Translations under genes and position numbers: made by a program | The notes under the pieces: generated by a model | Database searches by the model: none | Told to the model about the DNA's origin: nothing | The model's input: the letters and a program-made list of their open reading frames with translations, nothing else | Part shown: one piece after another, positions 48,405 to 57,839 of the stretch | How the letters are laid out: the number at the start of each line of letters is the position of its first letter | Numbering within the stretch: the stretch's first letter is position 1 | NCBI RefSeq assembly: GCF_004522235.1 | Contig: NZ_SDLT01000002.1 | Location: forward strand, 328,025 to 392,024 | Origin: Amycolatopsis nivea | Lineage (GTDB): Bacteria; Actinomycetota; Actinomycetes; Mycobacteriales; Pseudonocardiaceae | Reading direction: 5' to 3' | Length of the DNA stretch: 64,000 nucleotides

Positions 48405-50675
48405 CTATTCGTCGGCCAGTGGCTCCGCTTGCACTCGCTTCAGTGCGGGCGTGCAGACCGACGCGCCGAGCAGGGCGACCCCGATGCCCAGCACCACCGG
48501 CGCGGCGATCCATGGACTGAACACGACCGAACCCCGTTCCATGGTTGCCATGAACAACCCCAGTCCGACCGCGACGCCCACCACACCGGCGCCGATGGTC
48601 GCCACGAGCGCGGGCAGGGCGGCTTCCATTCGCAGCGCTCGGGACAGCACTCGGACCGGTGTGCCCGCCGCCATCAGGGCGCCGAATGTCCGTCGGCGGT
48701 CCATGACGGATCCCGCCGTCGCGACTGCGGCGCTGCAGCCGGCGAGGATGCCTGCTGCGATGAGGCCGATCACGGTGACCCGGCGCAGGTCGCTGAGCTG
48801 CACTTGCTGTCCGTAGAGGTGCTGCTCGCGGCTGCCGATCTCCGCCCCGACCGCGTTGGGCACCAGTGCGGTTCGCACGCTCTCGCGGTTGGTCTCGGCG
48901 GTCGGCACGACCAGGGTGACCTGGCTCGGTTTGACCCCGGCCGGCACCGCGGACGGGTCGATCACGTATTCGCCGAAGTTGTTGTGCCGTTCCGGGTGAT
49001 ACGTGCCCAGGTTGACCGCGCCGAGCGGGGTGCCGGTGCTGTCCTCGCCGCCGTACCGCGCGACTCGCAGGTTGTTCGTGTCCAGTTGGTACGGGGCGTA
49101 CAGGCCGACGCCCGGTTTGCAGTCCCGCTCGGTGATCCCCAGCCGGGTCAGCTTGGCAGCGTCGGCGCAGGTCATGACGTATGCACGCTGCATCGACTGG
49201 TAGTTCCCCTCGCCCTGCATCACGTAGACGCTGGCCACCGGGATGACGCGTTCGGACAGTCCCGCCTTCGAGAGCGTGGCGTTGGTCCGCTCGATCGCCT
49301 CAGGGGCCCGGTCCGCGGTGACGTCGACGTACAGCGCCGAGTCCACGTACTGGCGTCCGCCGCCGGCGAGGGATTCGATCGACGGCAGCAGGGTGAGCGC
49401 CATCGACCCGGTGAACACCGCGAGCACGATCCCGGCCGAGGCTCGGTAGGAACCCTTCGGGTCGTTGCGCAGCCGACGTCCGGCCAGCAGCGACGACGGC
49501 CGTCGCCAGATCCGGACGAACGTGCCGCCGACCGCCGAGGTCACCCACGGTCCGACCACCATCGCCGAGGCGACCACCAGCAGCAGGCCGAACAGCACCA
49601 GGTTGCCGCTGCCCCCGCTGCGTGCGCCGAAAACGGTGTAGAAGAAGAACAATCCGGCCGCGGGCAGTGCGAGCAGCCGCCACCAGCGCAACGGCTTCAC
49701 CGTGTGCCCGCCGGTCGCGAACAGCGGCGTGCGCACCACCCGGCGCAGGCCGAGCACCCCGGCGAGCACCACGAGCAGCGGGACCAGCAGCACCGCGAGC
49801 ACGGTCAGTCCCACCGGCAGGGCGAAGTCCGAGGCCAGCCAGGTTCCGCCGTCCCACGGCACGAACGTGGCCAACCCGCGCAGTGCCGGGCTCAGCAGCA
49901 GGCCGAGCAAGGCGCCGACGCCCGCGGACAGCCCGGTCTCGGCGGCGACCATCGCGGTCACCTGGCCAGGGGTCGCACCGGCCAGGCGGATCGCGGCGAG
50001 CCGTTGTTCGCGGCGGGCGGCGGTGAGCCGGGCGGACGACGCGACGAGCACCAGGCTCGGCACGAGCAGCACGATGATGCCGACCCAGGACAACACCGTC
50101 AGCAGGCCGTCCGGATGCCCCTGCCCGGTCGGGAAGGCCGTGGCCGGGAAAGCGTCCTGGCCAGGCTGGTCCTTGTGCCCGTACGGGCGCATCTCCTGCG
50201 GGCTGTGCCCGACGAGCGCGACGAGCTGTTCCGGGTACCGCAGCGCCTCCTCGCCGAACGCGGCGACCGGTTTGCCGAAGCGGTTCCCGAGCTGGTCGGC
50301 CGGGGTGGTGTTGAGCAGTCTCCCGAGCGCGGGCGACACGATCGTCTCGCCGGGGCCAGGCAGCTGCGGGATGCCCGGCGGCAGGCGCAGCGAATCGGCT
50401 GGTCCGGTGACCGCGATGTCGACGCGGGCGACCTGCTTGCCCTCGAAGTAGTCCTTGGACGAGTTGACCAGCAGGGCGTTCTGCTGGCCGGAGTCGTAGC
50501 GGCCGCTGCTCTGCCACAGTGCCCGCTGCTCGCGCGCCTGGGTGGCGTACGGCAGGGTCGCCAGCAGCAGGACGAGCCCGGTCGCGACGGCGACGCCGAC
50601 CGCGGTGAGGATCGCCGAGGTGCGGGTCCGCCGGTCGCCGCGCAGCACCCGCAGGGCGAGCTGGAACGGGTTCAT
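48405..50675 (-). CDS. ABC transporter permease, FtsX-like
   Basis: 756 residues. N-terminal helix and periplasmic domain, then FtsX membrane blocks in the middle (about 245-400) and at the C terminus (about 640-750; LIAAGILAGCSAAVATAGSVMDRRRTFGALMAAGTPVRVL). Two FtsX domains in one chain, the MacB/Bce-type arrangement in actinomycetes. It overlaps the ATPase gene by 4 bases. Probably exports or senses an antibiotic or cell-wall compound, controlled by the divergent two-component system. Confidence 0.9.
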   Translation of the reverse strand: MNPFQLALRVLRGDRRTRTSAILTAVGVAVATGLVLLLATLPYATQAREQRALWQSSGRYDSGQQNALLVNSSKDYFEGKQVARVDIAVTGPADSLRLPPGIPQLPGPGETIVSPALGRLLNTTPADQLGNRFGKPVAAFGEEALRYPEQLVALVGHSPQEMRPYGHKDQPGQDAFPATAFPTGQGHPDGLLTVLSWVGIIVLLVPSLVLVASSARLTAARREQRLAAIRLAGATPGQVTAMVAAETGLSAGVGALLGLLLSPALRGLATFVPWDGGTWLASDFALPVGLTVLAVLLVPLLVVLAGVLGLRRVVRTPLFATGGHTVKPLRWWRLLALPAAGLFFFYTVFGARSGGSGNLVLFGLLLVVASAMVVGPWVTSAVGGTFVRIWRRPSSLLAGRRLRNDPKGSYRASAGIVLAVFTGSMALTLLPSIESLAGGGRQYVDSALYVDVTADRAPEAIERTNATLSKAGLSERVIPVASVYVMQGEGNYQSMQRAYVMTCADAAKLTRLGITERDCKPGVGLYAPYQLDTNNLRVARYGGEDSTGTPLGAVNLGTYHPERHNNFGEYVIDPSAVPAGVKPSQVTLVVPTAETNRESVRTALVPNAVGAEIGSREQHLYGQQVQLSDLRRVTVIGLIAAGILAGCSAAVATAGSVMDRRRTFGALMAAGTPVRVLSRALRMEAALPALVATIGAGVVGVAVGLGLFMATMERGSVVFSPWIAAPVVLGIGVALLGASVCTPALKRVQAEPLADE

Positions 50676-51367
50676 GCCGCGAGCCTCGTCGCGATCAGGC
50701 CGTCGCGGATCGCCACGGTGCGCGGCATCGATTCGGCGAGTTCCCGGTCATGCGTCACCACGAGCACCGCGGCCCCGGACGCCTGCGCGGCGGCCAGCAG
50801 CGCGTCCATCGTCTCGCGGCCAGTGCGGGTGTCGAGCGCGCCGGTCGGCTCGTCGGCGAAGATCACCTTCGGCCGGTGGGTGAGCGCGCGGGCGATCGCC
50901 ACGCGCTGGGCCTCGCCGCCGGAAAGCTCTCCGGGACGGCGCGCTTCCTTGCCGGCGAGCCCGAGTTTGCCGAGCCATTCCCGTGCCGCGGCAATGGCTT
51001 CGCCACGAGTTCCGCCGGCCAGCAGCGACGGAAGTGCGACATTCTCTTCGGCGGTCAGCTCGGACACGAGCATTCCGGACTGGAACACGAAACCGAATTC
51101 GGTGCGCCGCAGTTCGCTGCGCCGCTTTTCGCCGAACTGGTCGATCCGCTGTCCCTGCAACCAGATTTCGCCGCTGTCGGCGCGCAGGATGCCCGCCAGC
51201 ACGTGCAGCAGCGACGTTTTGCCGGAGCCGGACGGGCCGACGATGGCGATCGCCTCGCCCGGCTGGACGTCGATGTCGATTCCGGCCAGCGCGTGCTGCT
51301 GCCCGTAGCGCTTCACCAGCCCGCGTCCCGACAACACCGGTCCGGCGCTCCACTGTGGATTCGTCAT
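50672..51367 (-). CDS. ABC transporter ATPase, LolD/MacB type
   Basis: 231 residues. Walker A GPSGSGKTSL near residue 45, Q-loop VFQSGMLVSELT, signature ELSGGEAQRVAIARAL, Walker B VIFADEPTGALD and H-loop VTHDRELA, the pattern of FtsX-partner ATPases. Partner of the permease at 48405. Divergent from the kinase at 51555 across a 187-base gap. Confidence 0.94.
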   Translation of the reverse strand: MTNPQWSAGPVLSGRGLVKRYGQQHALAGIDIDVQPGEAIAIVGPSGSGKTSLLHVLAGILRADSGEIWLQGQRIDQFGEKRRSELRRTEFGFVFQSGMLVSELTAEENVALPSLLAGGTRGEAIAAAREWLGKLGLAGKEARRPGELSGGEAQRVAIARALTHRPKVIFADEPTGALDTRTGRETMDALLAAAQASGAAVLVVTHDRELAESMPRTVAIRDGLIATRLAA

Positions 51368-51554
51368 CCGCCAGCTCTCTCCCTGTCTCCGTCATGCGTC
51401 TTCGGCTGCGACGGAAAGCAGCTTCGCGGATCCGGGCGGGTGTCCACTTCGGGCAGACGGCCGGTACCCGCGGGCCCGCCATCGGCCGATCGGCCGATGG
51501 CGACGAACCACGTGGCCAAGGTGCGCGAGGCCGCGGATCATCTACCGTCACGGT

Positions 51555-53357
51555 GTGCCGCACACCCCGCCGTCGAAAACGTTCGCCGCGCGGGCGACCG
51601 AACTCGCCCGCCGCCTCGACATGTCCGTGCTCGTGTTGTTCGGCGCACTGGCGTTCGACCTCGTGTTCGTGACCGACGCGGCACTCGACAACGTGGGCCC
51701 GAGGTTCGTCGATCTCGGTCTTTTCCCCGGCATTTTCGTGATGGCGGCGTGTGCGTTCTGGGCCCGCAAACGCGCGGCGGTCGCGGGCGTATTCGGTGCG
51801 CTGACGCTGATGTTCTGCACCTTCGCCATCCGCTATCTGCACATCCCGACCTACTCCAGCGTGCTGGCGAACCTCACCATCACCGAGGTCGTGGCCGGGG
51901 TCGAAATGGTCTACTTCCTCGCTCGCCGGGCCCGGCCCGGGGTCGCCTTCGCGGTGATCTGCGCGCTGGTGATGGGCGCGCTTACCGCGGTGTTCGGCCG
52001 CGAATACGACGGCAGGCTCTACGGCAGCGCCATCGTGCAGGCGCTGCTTTTCGGTTTCCTGTTCCTCGTCGCGGCGGTGCTCACCGGGGTGGTCGGCCGC
52101 CCGCGTCGCGAGCGGGATCCGGCGACGGCGGAACGCCTGCGCAGCATGCACCGGTTCACCGAACTGGTGCGCGGCCAGTGGCCGTTGATCGGCATGCTCA
52201 GCATCGGCGTGCTGATCGAATTCGGCTACACCTACGAAAGCGGCAGCCGCGGGTTCCCGCTGCTGGCCTGCTCGATCGGCGCCGCCGCGGTGACCACGCT
52301 GTCGCCGCGCCGACCACGCGATTCGATCCTGGTGGTGGCCGGGCTTCTGCTGCTTTCCGCGCTCGCGACGCCGTTCCTGCACCCCAGCCACAGCTACCAG
52401 CTGCTCGGCGGCATCCCGCCGACGCAGATCGTGGCCGCCTTCGGCGTCGTGGTGAACGTGGTGCGGGCGGTCCCGCTCGCGCGGGCCTGGCCGCGGATCG
52501 TGCTGCTGTCCGGCGTGGTCGCGGTCGGCGCGGTGCTGAACTTCAGCCAGTACCGCACCGGACGGCTGCTCACCGACCCGATCACGCTCGGGATGCTCGC
52601 CACTGTCGCGGTCCTGCTGCTCGGCATCGCCATCGCGATCGGCCTCTACCTGCGTTCGCGCGATTCCGAGCGCGCGCAGGTGGTGAAATCGGCGGTCACC
52701 GACGCGCAGACGTCCGAGCGGATGGCGCTGGCCAGGGAACTGCACGACGTCGTCGCGCACCACGTGACCGGCATCGTCGTGCAGGCGCAGGCCGCGCGGA
52801 TGATGGGGGAGAAGAACCCGGAGCTCGCGCTGGAGGCGATGGGCCGGATCGAGAACGCGGGCGTCGAGGCGCTCGCCGCGATGCGCCGCCTGGTCCGCAG
52901 CATGCGCGGCGACGCACAGGCCGGATCCGGCGAGTTCAACGAGCAGGCGACCACGGACCTGGCCGCCGACCTGCGCAAACTCGTCGACGCGGGCAACCAC
53001 GGCATCCCGACGCAGCTGCGGCTCGACCTTCCGGCGGACCTGCCGCACGAGGTCGGCCGGTCCGCGCTGCGGCTGATCCAGGAGTCGCTCACCAACGTCG
53101 GCAAGCACGCCTCGGACGCCACCGAGGCGCTCGTGCTGGCCGAGGTCGTCGACGGCGAACTGCACTTGCGGGTGACTGACAACGGCACCGGGCAGACTCA
53201 CCGTCCGGCTGGCGGGTCGGGCGGATACGGTCTGGTCGGCATGCGCGAACGCGTCGCGTTGCTGCACGGCAGGCTTTCCGCAGGCCGCGAGCGCAGCGGC
53301 GGCTGGCGGGTCGAAGCGTGGCTGCCGCTCGAGGCGAACGGGGAGACAGACAGGTGA
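51555..53357 (+). CDS. NarL-type sensor histidine kinase 2
   Basis: 600 residues from GTG 51555. About ten membrane helices in residues 20-375, then HisKA_3 with ALARELHDVVAHHVTGIVVQAQ (His at about 396) and an HATPase ending GGYGLVGMRERVALLHGRL. Typical of kinases that control adjacent ABC exporters. The ABC pair at 48405-51367 is divergent from it. Overlaps the regulator gene by GTGA. Confidence 0.93.
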   Translation: MPHTPPSKTFAARATELARRLDMSVLVLFGALAFDLVFVTDAALDNVGPRFVDLGLFPGIFVMAACAFWARKRAAVAGVFGALTLMFCTFAIRYLHIPTYSSVLANLTITEVVAGVEMVYFLARRARPGVAFAVICALVMGALTAVFGREYDGRLYGSAIVQALLFGFLFLVAAVLTGVVGRPRRERDPATAERLRSMHRFTELVRGQWPLIGMLSIGVLIEFGYTYESGSRGFPLLACSIGAAAVTTLSPRRPRDSILVVAGLLLLSALATPFLHPSHSYQLLGGIPPTQIVAAFGVVVNVVRAVPLARAWPRIVLLSGVVAVGAVLNFSQYRTGRLLTDPITLGMLATVAVLLLGIAIAIGLYLRSRDSERAQVVKSAVTDAQTSERMALARELHDVVAHHVTGIVVQAQAARMMGEKNPELALEAMGRIENAGVEALAAMRRLVRSMRGDAQAGSGEFNEQATTDLAADLRKLVDAGNHGIPTQLRLDLPADLPHEVGRSALRLIQESLTNVGKHASDATEALVLAEVVDGELHLRVTDNGTGQTHRPAGGSGGYGLVGMRERVALLHGRLSAGRERSGGWRVEAWLPLEANGETDR

Positions 53358-54007
53358 TCCGGGTACTGATCGCGGACGACCAGGAAATGGTGCGGATGGG
53401 CTTCCGCATGATCCTGGACGCCCAGGACGACATCGAGGTGGTCGCGGACGTGCCGGACGGCGTCTCCGCGGTCGCCAAGGCGCGCGAACTGCGGCCGGAC
53501 GTCTGCCTGCTGGACATCCGCATGCCGGGCCTGGACGGGCTGGAGGTCACCCGCCAGCTGGCCGGCCCGGACGTCGCCGACCCGCTGAAGGTCGTCGTGG
53601 TCACCACCTTCGACCTCGACGAATACGTGCACACCGCGCTGCGCAACGGCGCGAGCGGCTTCCTGCTCAAGGACGCCGGACCGGCCCTGCTGATCGAGGC
53701 GGTGCGCGCGGCCGACCGCGGCGACGCGCTGGTGTCTCCGCAGATCACCGTGCGGCTGCTGAAGCATTTCGACGGCGGGACCACCGCCAAGCGCGAGGCC
53801 CCGGCGCCGTCGGAGCCGCTGACCGCGCGCGAACTGGACGTGGTGAAGGCGGCCGCCCGCGGGCTCACCAACACCGAGATCGGCGCCGAGCTGTTCCTGT
53901 CGCTGTCGACGGTCAAGACGCATTTGGCTTCGGTGCAGGGCAAAGTCGGCGCGCGCAACCGAGTGGAAATCGCGGCTTGGGCCTGGCGTAGCGGCGTAGT
54001 CGATTAA
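53354..54007 (+). CDS. LuxR/NarL-family response regulator 2
   Basis: 217 residues from GTG 53354. Receiver with DDQEMVRMGFRMIL, phospho-Asp in VCLLDIRMPG (about 54), Lys in KDAGPALL; LuxR HTH LTARELDVVKAAARGLTNTEIGAELFLSLSTVKTHLASVQ. Very like the 41418 regulator. Presumed partner of the upstream kinase and regulator of the divergent ABC operon. Confidence 0.94.
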   Translation: MIRVLIADDQEMVRMGFRMILDAQDDIEVVADVPDGVSAVAKARELRPDVCLLDIRMPGLDGLEVTRQLAGPDVADPLKVVVVTTFDLDEYVHTALRNGASGFLLKDAGPALLIEAVRAADRGDALVSPQITVRLLKHFDGGTTAKREAPAPSEPLTARELDVVKAAARGLTNTEIGAELFLSLSTVKTHLASVQGKVGARNRVEIAAWAWRSGVVD

Positions 54008-54037
54008 CCGCTACTGGGACGCCCGTACTATCTCGTT

Positions 54038-55345
54038 ATGTCGCGTCGATTCCACGCCCCGGTTGTTCTGCCCGCCGACCCGTCCTGCTCGCTGCTCCGC
54101 GACGCCGTCGTCGATGTCGACGACGAGGGCCGGATTTCGTTCGTCGGACCGGCTTCGACCGCGCCGGAGTTCGCCGGCGAGGTGACCCGGCTGACCGGAA
54201 TCCTGTTGCCCGGCTTGGTGAACTCGCACGCGCACAGCCCGATGACGCTGCTGCGCGGCATGGGCGGCGACCTGCCGCTGCTGCGCTGGCTGCGCGAGAT
54301 CATCTGGCCGACCGAGGCGAAGCTGAAGCCCGCGGACGTGCGCACCGGCATGCTGCTCGGCTCGGTCGAAATGCTCCGGCACGGCGTGACGACCAGCGCG
54401 GAAATGTATTTCGAGGGCGAGCAGCTCGTCGACGCGGTGCTCACGACCGGCGGCCGGGTGCTCGTCGCGCCGCCGGTGATCGAACTGCCCGGGCTGGACT
54501 GGCGCACGACGCTCGCGGCGATCGACCGGTGGATCGACGCCGACGGGCTGCGGTTCGGTCCCGGCGAGCGGATCGAGCTGGGCTACGGGCCGCATTCGGC
54601 GTACATGCTGAACCCGGACGGCCTGCGCGCTACCGCGGAATCCGCGGCGGCCCGAGGGGCGCTGGTGCAGATTCACGTGGCCGAGGCGGCCGCGGAGGAC
54701 CTGGAGCAGCGCAAGGAGCACGGGTCGGTGCCGAAGCTGCTGGATTCGCTGGGGATGTTCAACGGGCGGACGCTGGCGGCGCATTCGGTGCATTTGTCGG
54801 ACGAGGACATCGCGATCTTCGCCGCCCGCGGCGTCGGGATGGCGCACTGCCCCGGGTCGAACGCGAAGCTGGCTTCGGGGATCGCGCGGATCAAGGATCT
54901 GCGGGCGGCCGGGGTCGCGATCGGCCTCGGCACCGACGGTCCGGCGTCCAACGACGACATCGACCTGTGGGAAGAGCTTCAGCTGACCGCGATGCTGGCC
55001 CGGCTGGCCAACGACGACTCGACCGTGGTGACCGCGAAGGACGTCTTCCTGATGGCCACCCGCGGCGGCGCCGAAGCGCTCGGCCGCCCCGACCTCGGCG
55101 CGCTGGAGCCGGGGCGCTGGGCCGACCTGGTGCACGTCGACCTCGACGACCCGGCCTTCGCCGCCGGTCTCGACGTGCCGGACGAGCAGTTGCTGGCGAA
55201 CCTCGTGTGGGCGGCCGGGTCGCGCCGGGTGCGCGACGTGTGGGTCGCGGGCGAGCAGGTCGTCGCCGACGCCGAACCGACGCGGGTCGACCGCCGCGAG
55301 GTCCAGGCGGCGGTGGCCGACACCGCCGCCCGGCTGCGGGCCTGA
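54038..55345 (+). CDS. Amidohydrolase, SAH/MTA-deaminase-like
   Basis: 435 residues, amidohydrolase TIM barrel. Metal ligands in GLVNSHAHSPMTLLRG (HxH), GYGPHSAYM, VQIHVAEAA, LAAHSVHL and GLGTDGPASNDDID. This set matches the 5'-methylthioadenosine/S-adenosylhomocysteine deaminase group, related to the 8-oxoguanine deaminases. Catalyses hydrolytic deamination of a nucleobase or nucleoside, exact substrate undetermined. The stop is 2 bases from the convergent SDR stop. Confidence 0.87.
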   Translation: MSRRFHAPVVLPADPSCSLLRDAVVDVDDEGRISFVGPASTAPEFAGEVTRLTGILLPGLVNSHAHSPMTLLRGMGGDLPLLRWLREIIWPTEAKLKPADVRTGMLLGSVEMLRHGVTTSAEMYFEGEQLVDAVLTTGGRVLVAPPVIELPGLDWRTTLAAIDRWIDADGLRFGPGERIELGYGPHSAYMLNPDGLRATAESAAARGALVQIHVAEAAAEDLEQRKEHGSVPKLLDSLGMFNGRTLAAHSVHLSDEDIAIFAARGVGMAHCPGSNAKLASGIARIKDLRAAGVAIGLGTDGPASNDDIDLWEELQLTAMLARLANDDSTVVTAKDVFLMATRGGAEALGRPDLGALEPGRWADLVHVDLDDPAFAAGLDVPDEQLLANLVWAAGSRRVRDVWVAGEQVVADAEPTRVDRREVQAAVADTAARLRA

Positions 55346-55347
55346 CC

Positions 55348-56025
55348 TCAGCGAGGACGGACCTGGATCTCGGTGAAGTGGGCTTCTGGGGTGGCGGTCA
55401 CCGCGGTGAGCACGGCCGTCGCCACGGAGTCCGGGCGCAGGTACTTGTCGGCTTCGTACTCGCCGCCTTCCTGGGCGCGGGCCTCGCGTTGCATGTCGGT
55501 GTCGGTGCGCCCGGGGAACACCGACGTCACGCGCAGGTCCGGCTCTTCCGCGCGGAGTGAGTCGGTGAAGGCCCGGACGGCGAATTTGCTTGCCGCGTAA
55601 GGACCCCAGCCGGGGCGGGCGGTGTAACCCGCGCCGGAGTTGATCACCACGACGTGGCCGTTCGCGTTGCGGAGGGCGGGCAGCAGCAGACGGGTCAGCT
55701 CGGCGACCGCGATGACGTTGACCTCCAGGTTCGTGCGCCACACCGAGGACGGCGCGTCGGCGACCGTGCCGATCTTGCCGACGCCCGCGGAGTGGACCAG
55801 CACGTCGAGGCGGTCGATCTTGCTGGCCGCGGCTTCCAGGGAAGCGGCGTCGGTGAGGTCGACCGGCCATGGCTCGGCACCGGGCAGTTCCTCGGCCACT
55901 TTCGCGAGTGCGTCGGTGTCGCGGCCGCCGAGGAGAAGACGGTGCGTCGGGGAGAGCTGATGCGCGATAGCCGCGCCGATGCCCCGCGAGGCACCGGTGA
56001 TCAGGGCGAGCGGAAGGTCGGTCAT
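55348..56025 (-). CDS. Short-chain dehydrogenase/reductase
   Basis: 225 residues from ATG 56025. Cofactor motif TGASRGIGAAIA near the N terminus, SAGVGKIG, catalytic Ser/Tyr/Lys in INSGAGYTARPGWGPYAASKFAVRAF and FPGRTDTDMQ. A classical SDR with unknown substrate. Stands between the amidohydrolase and the AftB-like gene. Confidence 0.88.
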   Translation of the reverse strand: MTDLPLALITGASRGIGAAIAHQLSPTHRLLLGGRDTDALAKVAEELPGAEPWPVDLTDAASLEAAASKIDRLDVLVHSAGVGKIGTVADAPSSVWRTNLEVNVIAVAELTRLLLPALRNANGHVVVINSGAGYTARPGWGPYAASKFAVRAFTDSLRAEEPDLRVTSVFPGRTDTDMQREARAQEGGEYEADKYLRPDSVATAVLTAVTATPEAHFTEIQVRPR

Positions 56026-56077
56026 ACCGGCCACGGTAGGCGTCCGCCGCTGATTCGCCAGCCCGGGGAGTCGGCGA

Positions 56078-57760
56078 TCACTTCGCCGGAGCGCAGGAGA
56101 CCGCGGCCCACGGATCGCGCGGGTAGCGGATCTCCGTTCGGTCCCACGAGCCGGTGAAATTGTCGATAAACCGACTCCAGGTGAGCGGTTCGCGGGTGGA
56201 GGCCAGGATGTTCTGCACGTCGGGGCAGCGCAGCGCGACACGGGCGGCGTCGATTTCGGCGGGCTGGAACATCCGGATCTCGCCGTCGGTGGCGTAGTCG
56301 CCGTATCCGGCTTCGGCGATTTCCCAGGCCGCGACCAGCCACTTCGAGTGCCCAGGACGGCCATTGGGGATCGACGACGAGTGCGCGGCCAGGTCGCTGG
56401 CCAGGCCGTAGCCGTCGTGGATGCGCACGTCCAGCGACACGATGTTGCTGATCGCGCCCATGCTGTCGGCCGCCATGGTCACGTACGGCCGGGTGGTCGG
56501 GAAGCGGAACCACTGCTTCACGTCGCCGTAGCTGTAGACGAGCACGGCTGGCTGCTTCGTCGCCTGCACCGCGTCGACGGCGTGGCGGATGATGTCCTGG
56601 CCGAGGTAGTCCGTCGCCAGCACCGGATGTTCGTGTCCAGTCGCCCAGGCCCAGTAGCCGCGTTCGTCAGTGACGCTCACCGCTTGGTGGGTGCCTTCGT
56701 ACGGCACGCGCAGCCAGCCGCCCGCGACTACCGACCACGCGGCGACCCCGGCGACGAACGCGATGGTCTTCCGGGTCAGCGGGATCGCCATGACCGGAAG
56801 CAGCAGCACGAACAACGCGGGCAGCAACATCCGGCCGTGCATGAAATCTCCGCCGACGCGCACGACGTACAGCGCGAGCAACAGCGCGGCGACCAACGGA
56901 GTCAGCAACAGGATCCGCGACCGGCGCACCAGTACCGCGGCGATCACCAGCAGCAGCAACGGAATCCACAGCACGTACGGGCTGATCAGGTCAGCCAGAT
57001 ACGCGAAGCCGCGTGGCCAGTCGCTGTTGGCCGCTTCCTTCGCGAGCGCGGTGTTCGGCGTGAGCAGACCGTAGTAGCCCATCCGAAACACCTGGTACGC
57101 CACCGGAATCGCGATTCCCGCGCCGAGCCAGCCCAGTGCGGCAAGCCATCGCGGGCGGAGCAGGAGCACCAAGGCGACGAAGCCGACCATGCTGAACAAC
57201 GCCAGGTCCGGCCGGACGAGCGGGCCGAGTCCGAGCACGATCGCGGTGGCGACCGGCGTTTTGCCGCGCACCAGCAGCCACCAGCTCAGTCCGAGCCACA
57301 GCAACACCAGGCCGGTTTCCAGCCCGGAAGTCGCGAAATCGCGGAACGGCGGGAGCGCGCACACGATCAGCGCACCGGCGGGAGCCACCGGTCCGGCGTA
57401 GAGCCGACGGGCGCCGTCCAGGCCGAAGAACAGGCCGCCGACGGCGCACAGCAGGCCGGTGATCACCGCGATCCATTCGAGCGGCGGTCCGGGAATCGTG
57501 CCGATTCCGGCGAGCAGCCAGGTCCACAACGGACTCGTGCTCGCCTCGACGCGCTCGCCGACATTGAACACCGGACCGTTCCCGGCGAGGATCTGCCGGA
57601 CGGTGCGGAGCACGAGCAGCCCGTCGTCGCTCATCCACCGGCGCTGCCAGGCGAGCACCGTGTACAGCACGAGAACCGCCCCGGCGGCGGCCCACGTCCA
57701 GGTCATCGGGCGGCGGTACCACGGGAGCGGGTCGGCGGGCAGGCCGGCGGCCGCGGTCAT
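56078..57760 (-). CDS. AftB/ZomB-like arabinofuranosyltransferase membrane protein
   Basis: 560 residues from ATG 57760. About ten membrane helices followed by a C-terminal extracytoplasmic domain. Glycosyltransferase signature WMSDDGLLVLRTVRQILAGNGPVFNVGERVEASTSPLWTWL: the Asp-Asp pair is typical of GT-C enzymes using decaprenyl-phosphate arabinose. The M. tuberculosis relative is AftB (Rv3805c), which adds terminal beta-linked arabinose to arabinogalactan. Cell envelope biogenesis; single copy here. Confidence 0.82.
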   Translation of the reverse strand: MTAAAGLPADPLPWYRRPMTWTWAAAGAVLVLYTVLAWQRRWMSDDGLLVLRTVRQILAGNGPVFNVGERVEASTSPLWTWLLAGIGTIPGPPLEWIAVITGLLCAVGGLFFGLDGARRLYAGPVAPAGALIVCALPPFRDFATSGLETGLVLLWLGLSWWLLVRGKTPVATAIVLGLGPLVRPDLALFSMVGFVALVLLLRPRWLAALGWLGAGIAIPVAYQVFRMGYYGLLTPNTALAKEAANSDWPRGFAYLADLISPYVLWIPLLLLVIAAVLVRRSRILLLTPLVAALLLALYVVRVGGDFMHGRMLLPALFVLLLPVMAIPLTRKTIAFVAGVAAWSVVAGGWLRVPYEGTHQAVSVTDERGYWAWATGHEHPVLATDYLGQDIIRHAVDAVQATKQPAVLVYSYGDVKQWFRFPTTRPYVTMAADSMGAISNIVSLDVRIHDGYGLASDLAAHSSSIPNGRPGHSKWLVAAWEIAEAGYGDYATDGEIRMFQPAEIDAARVALRCPDVQNILASTREPLTWSRFIDNFTGSWDRTEIRYPRDPWAAVSCAPAK

Positions 57761-57839
57761 GATTGGTCCAGACCTCCCCGAGACGTGACGTGCAGCCACA
57801 GTCTCGCATCCGCCGGGAAGCGACGCCGCGCGGTCGCCG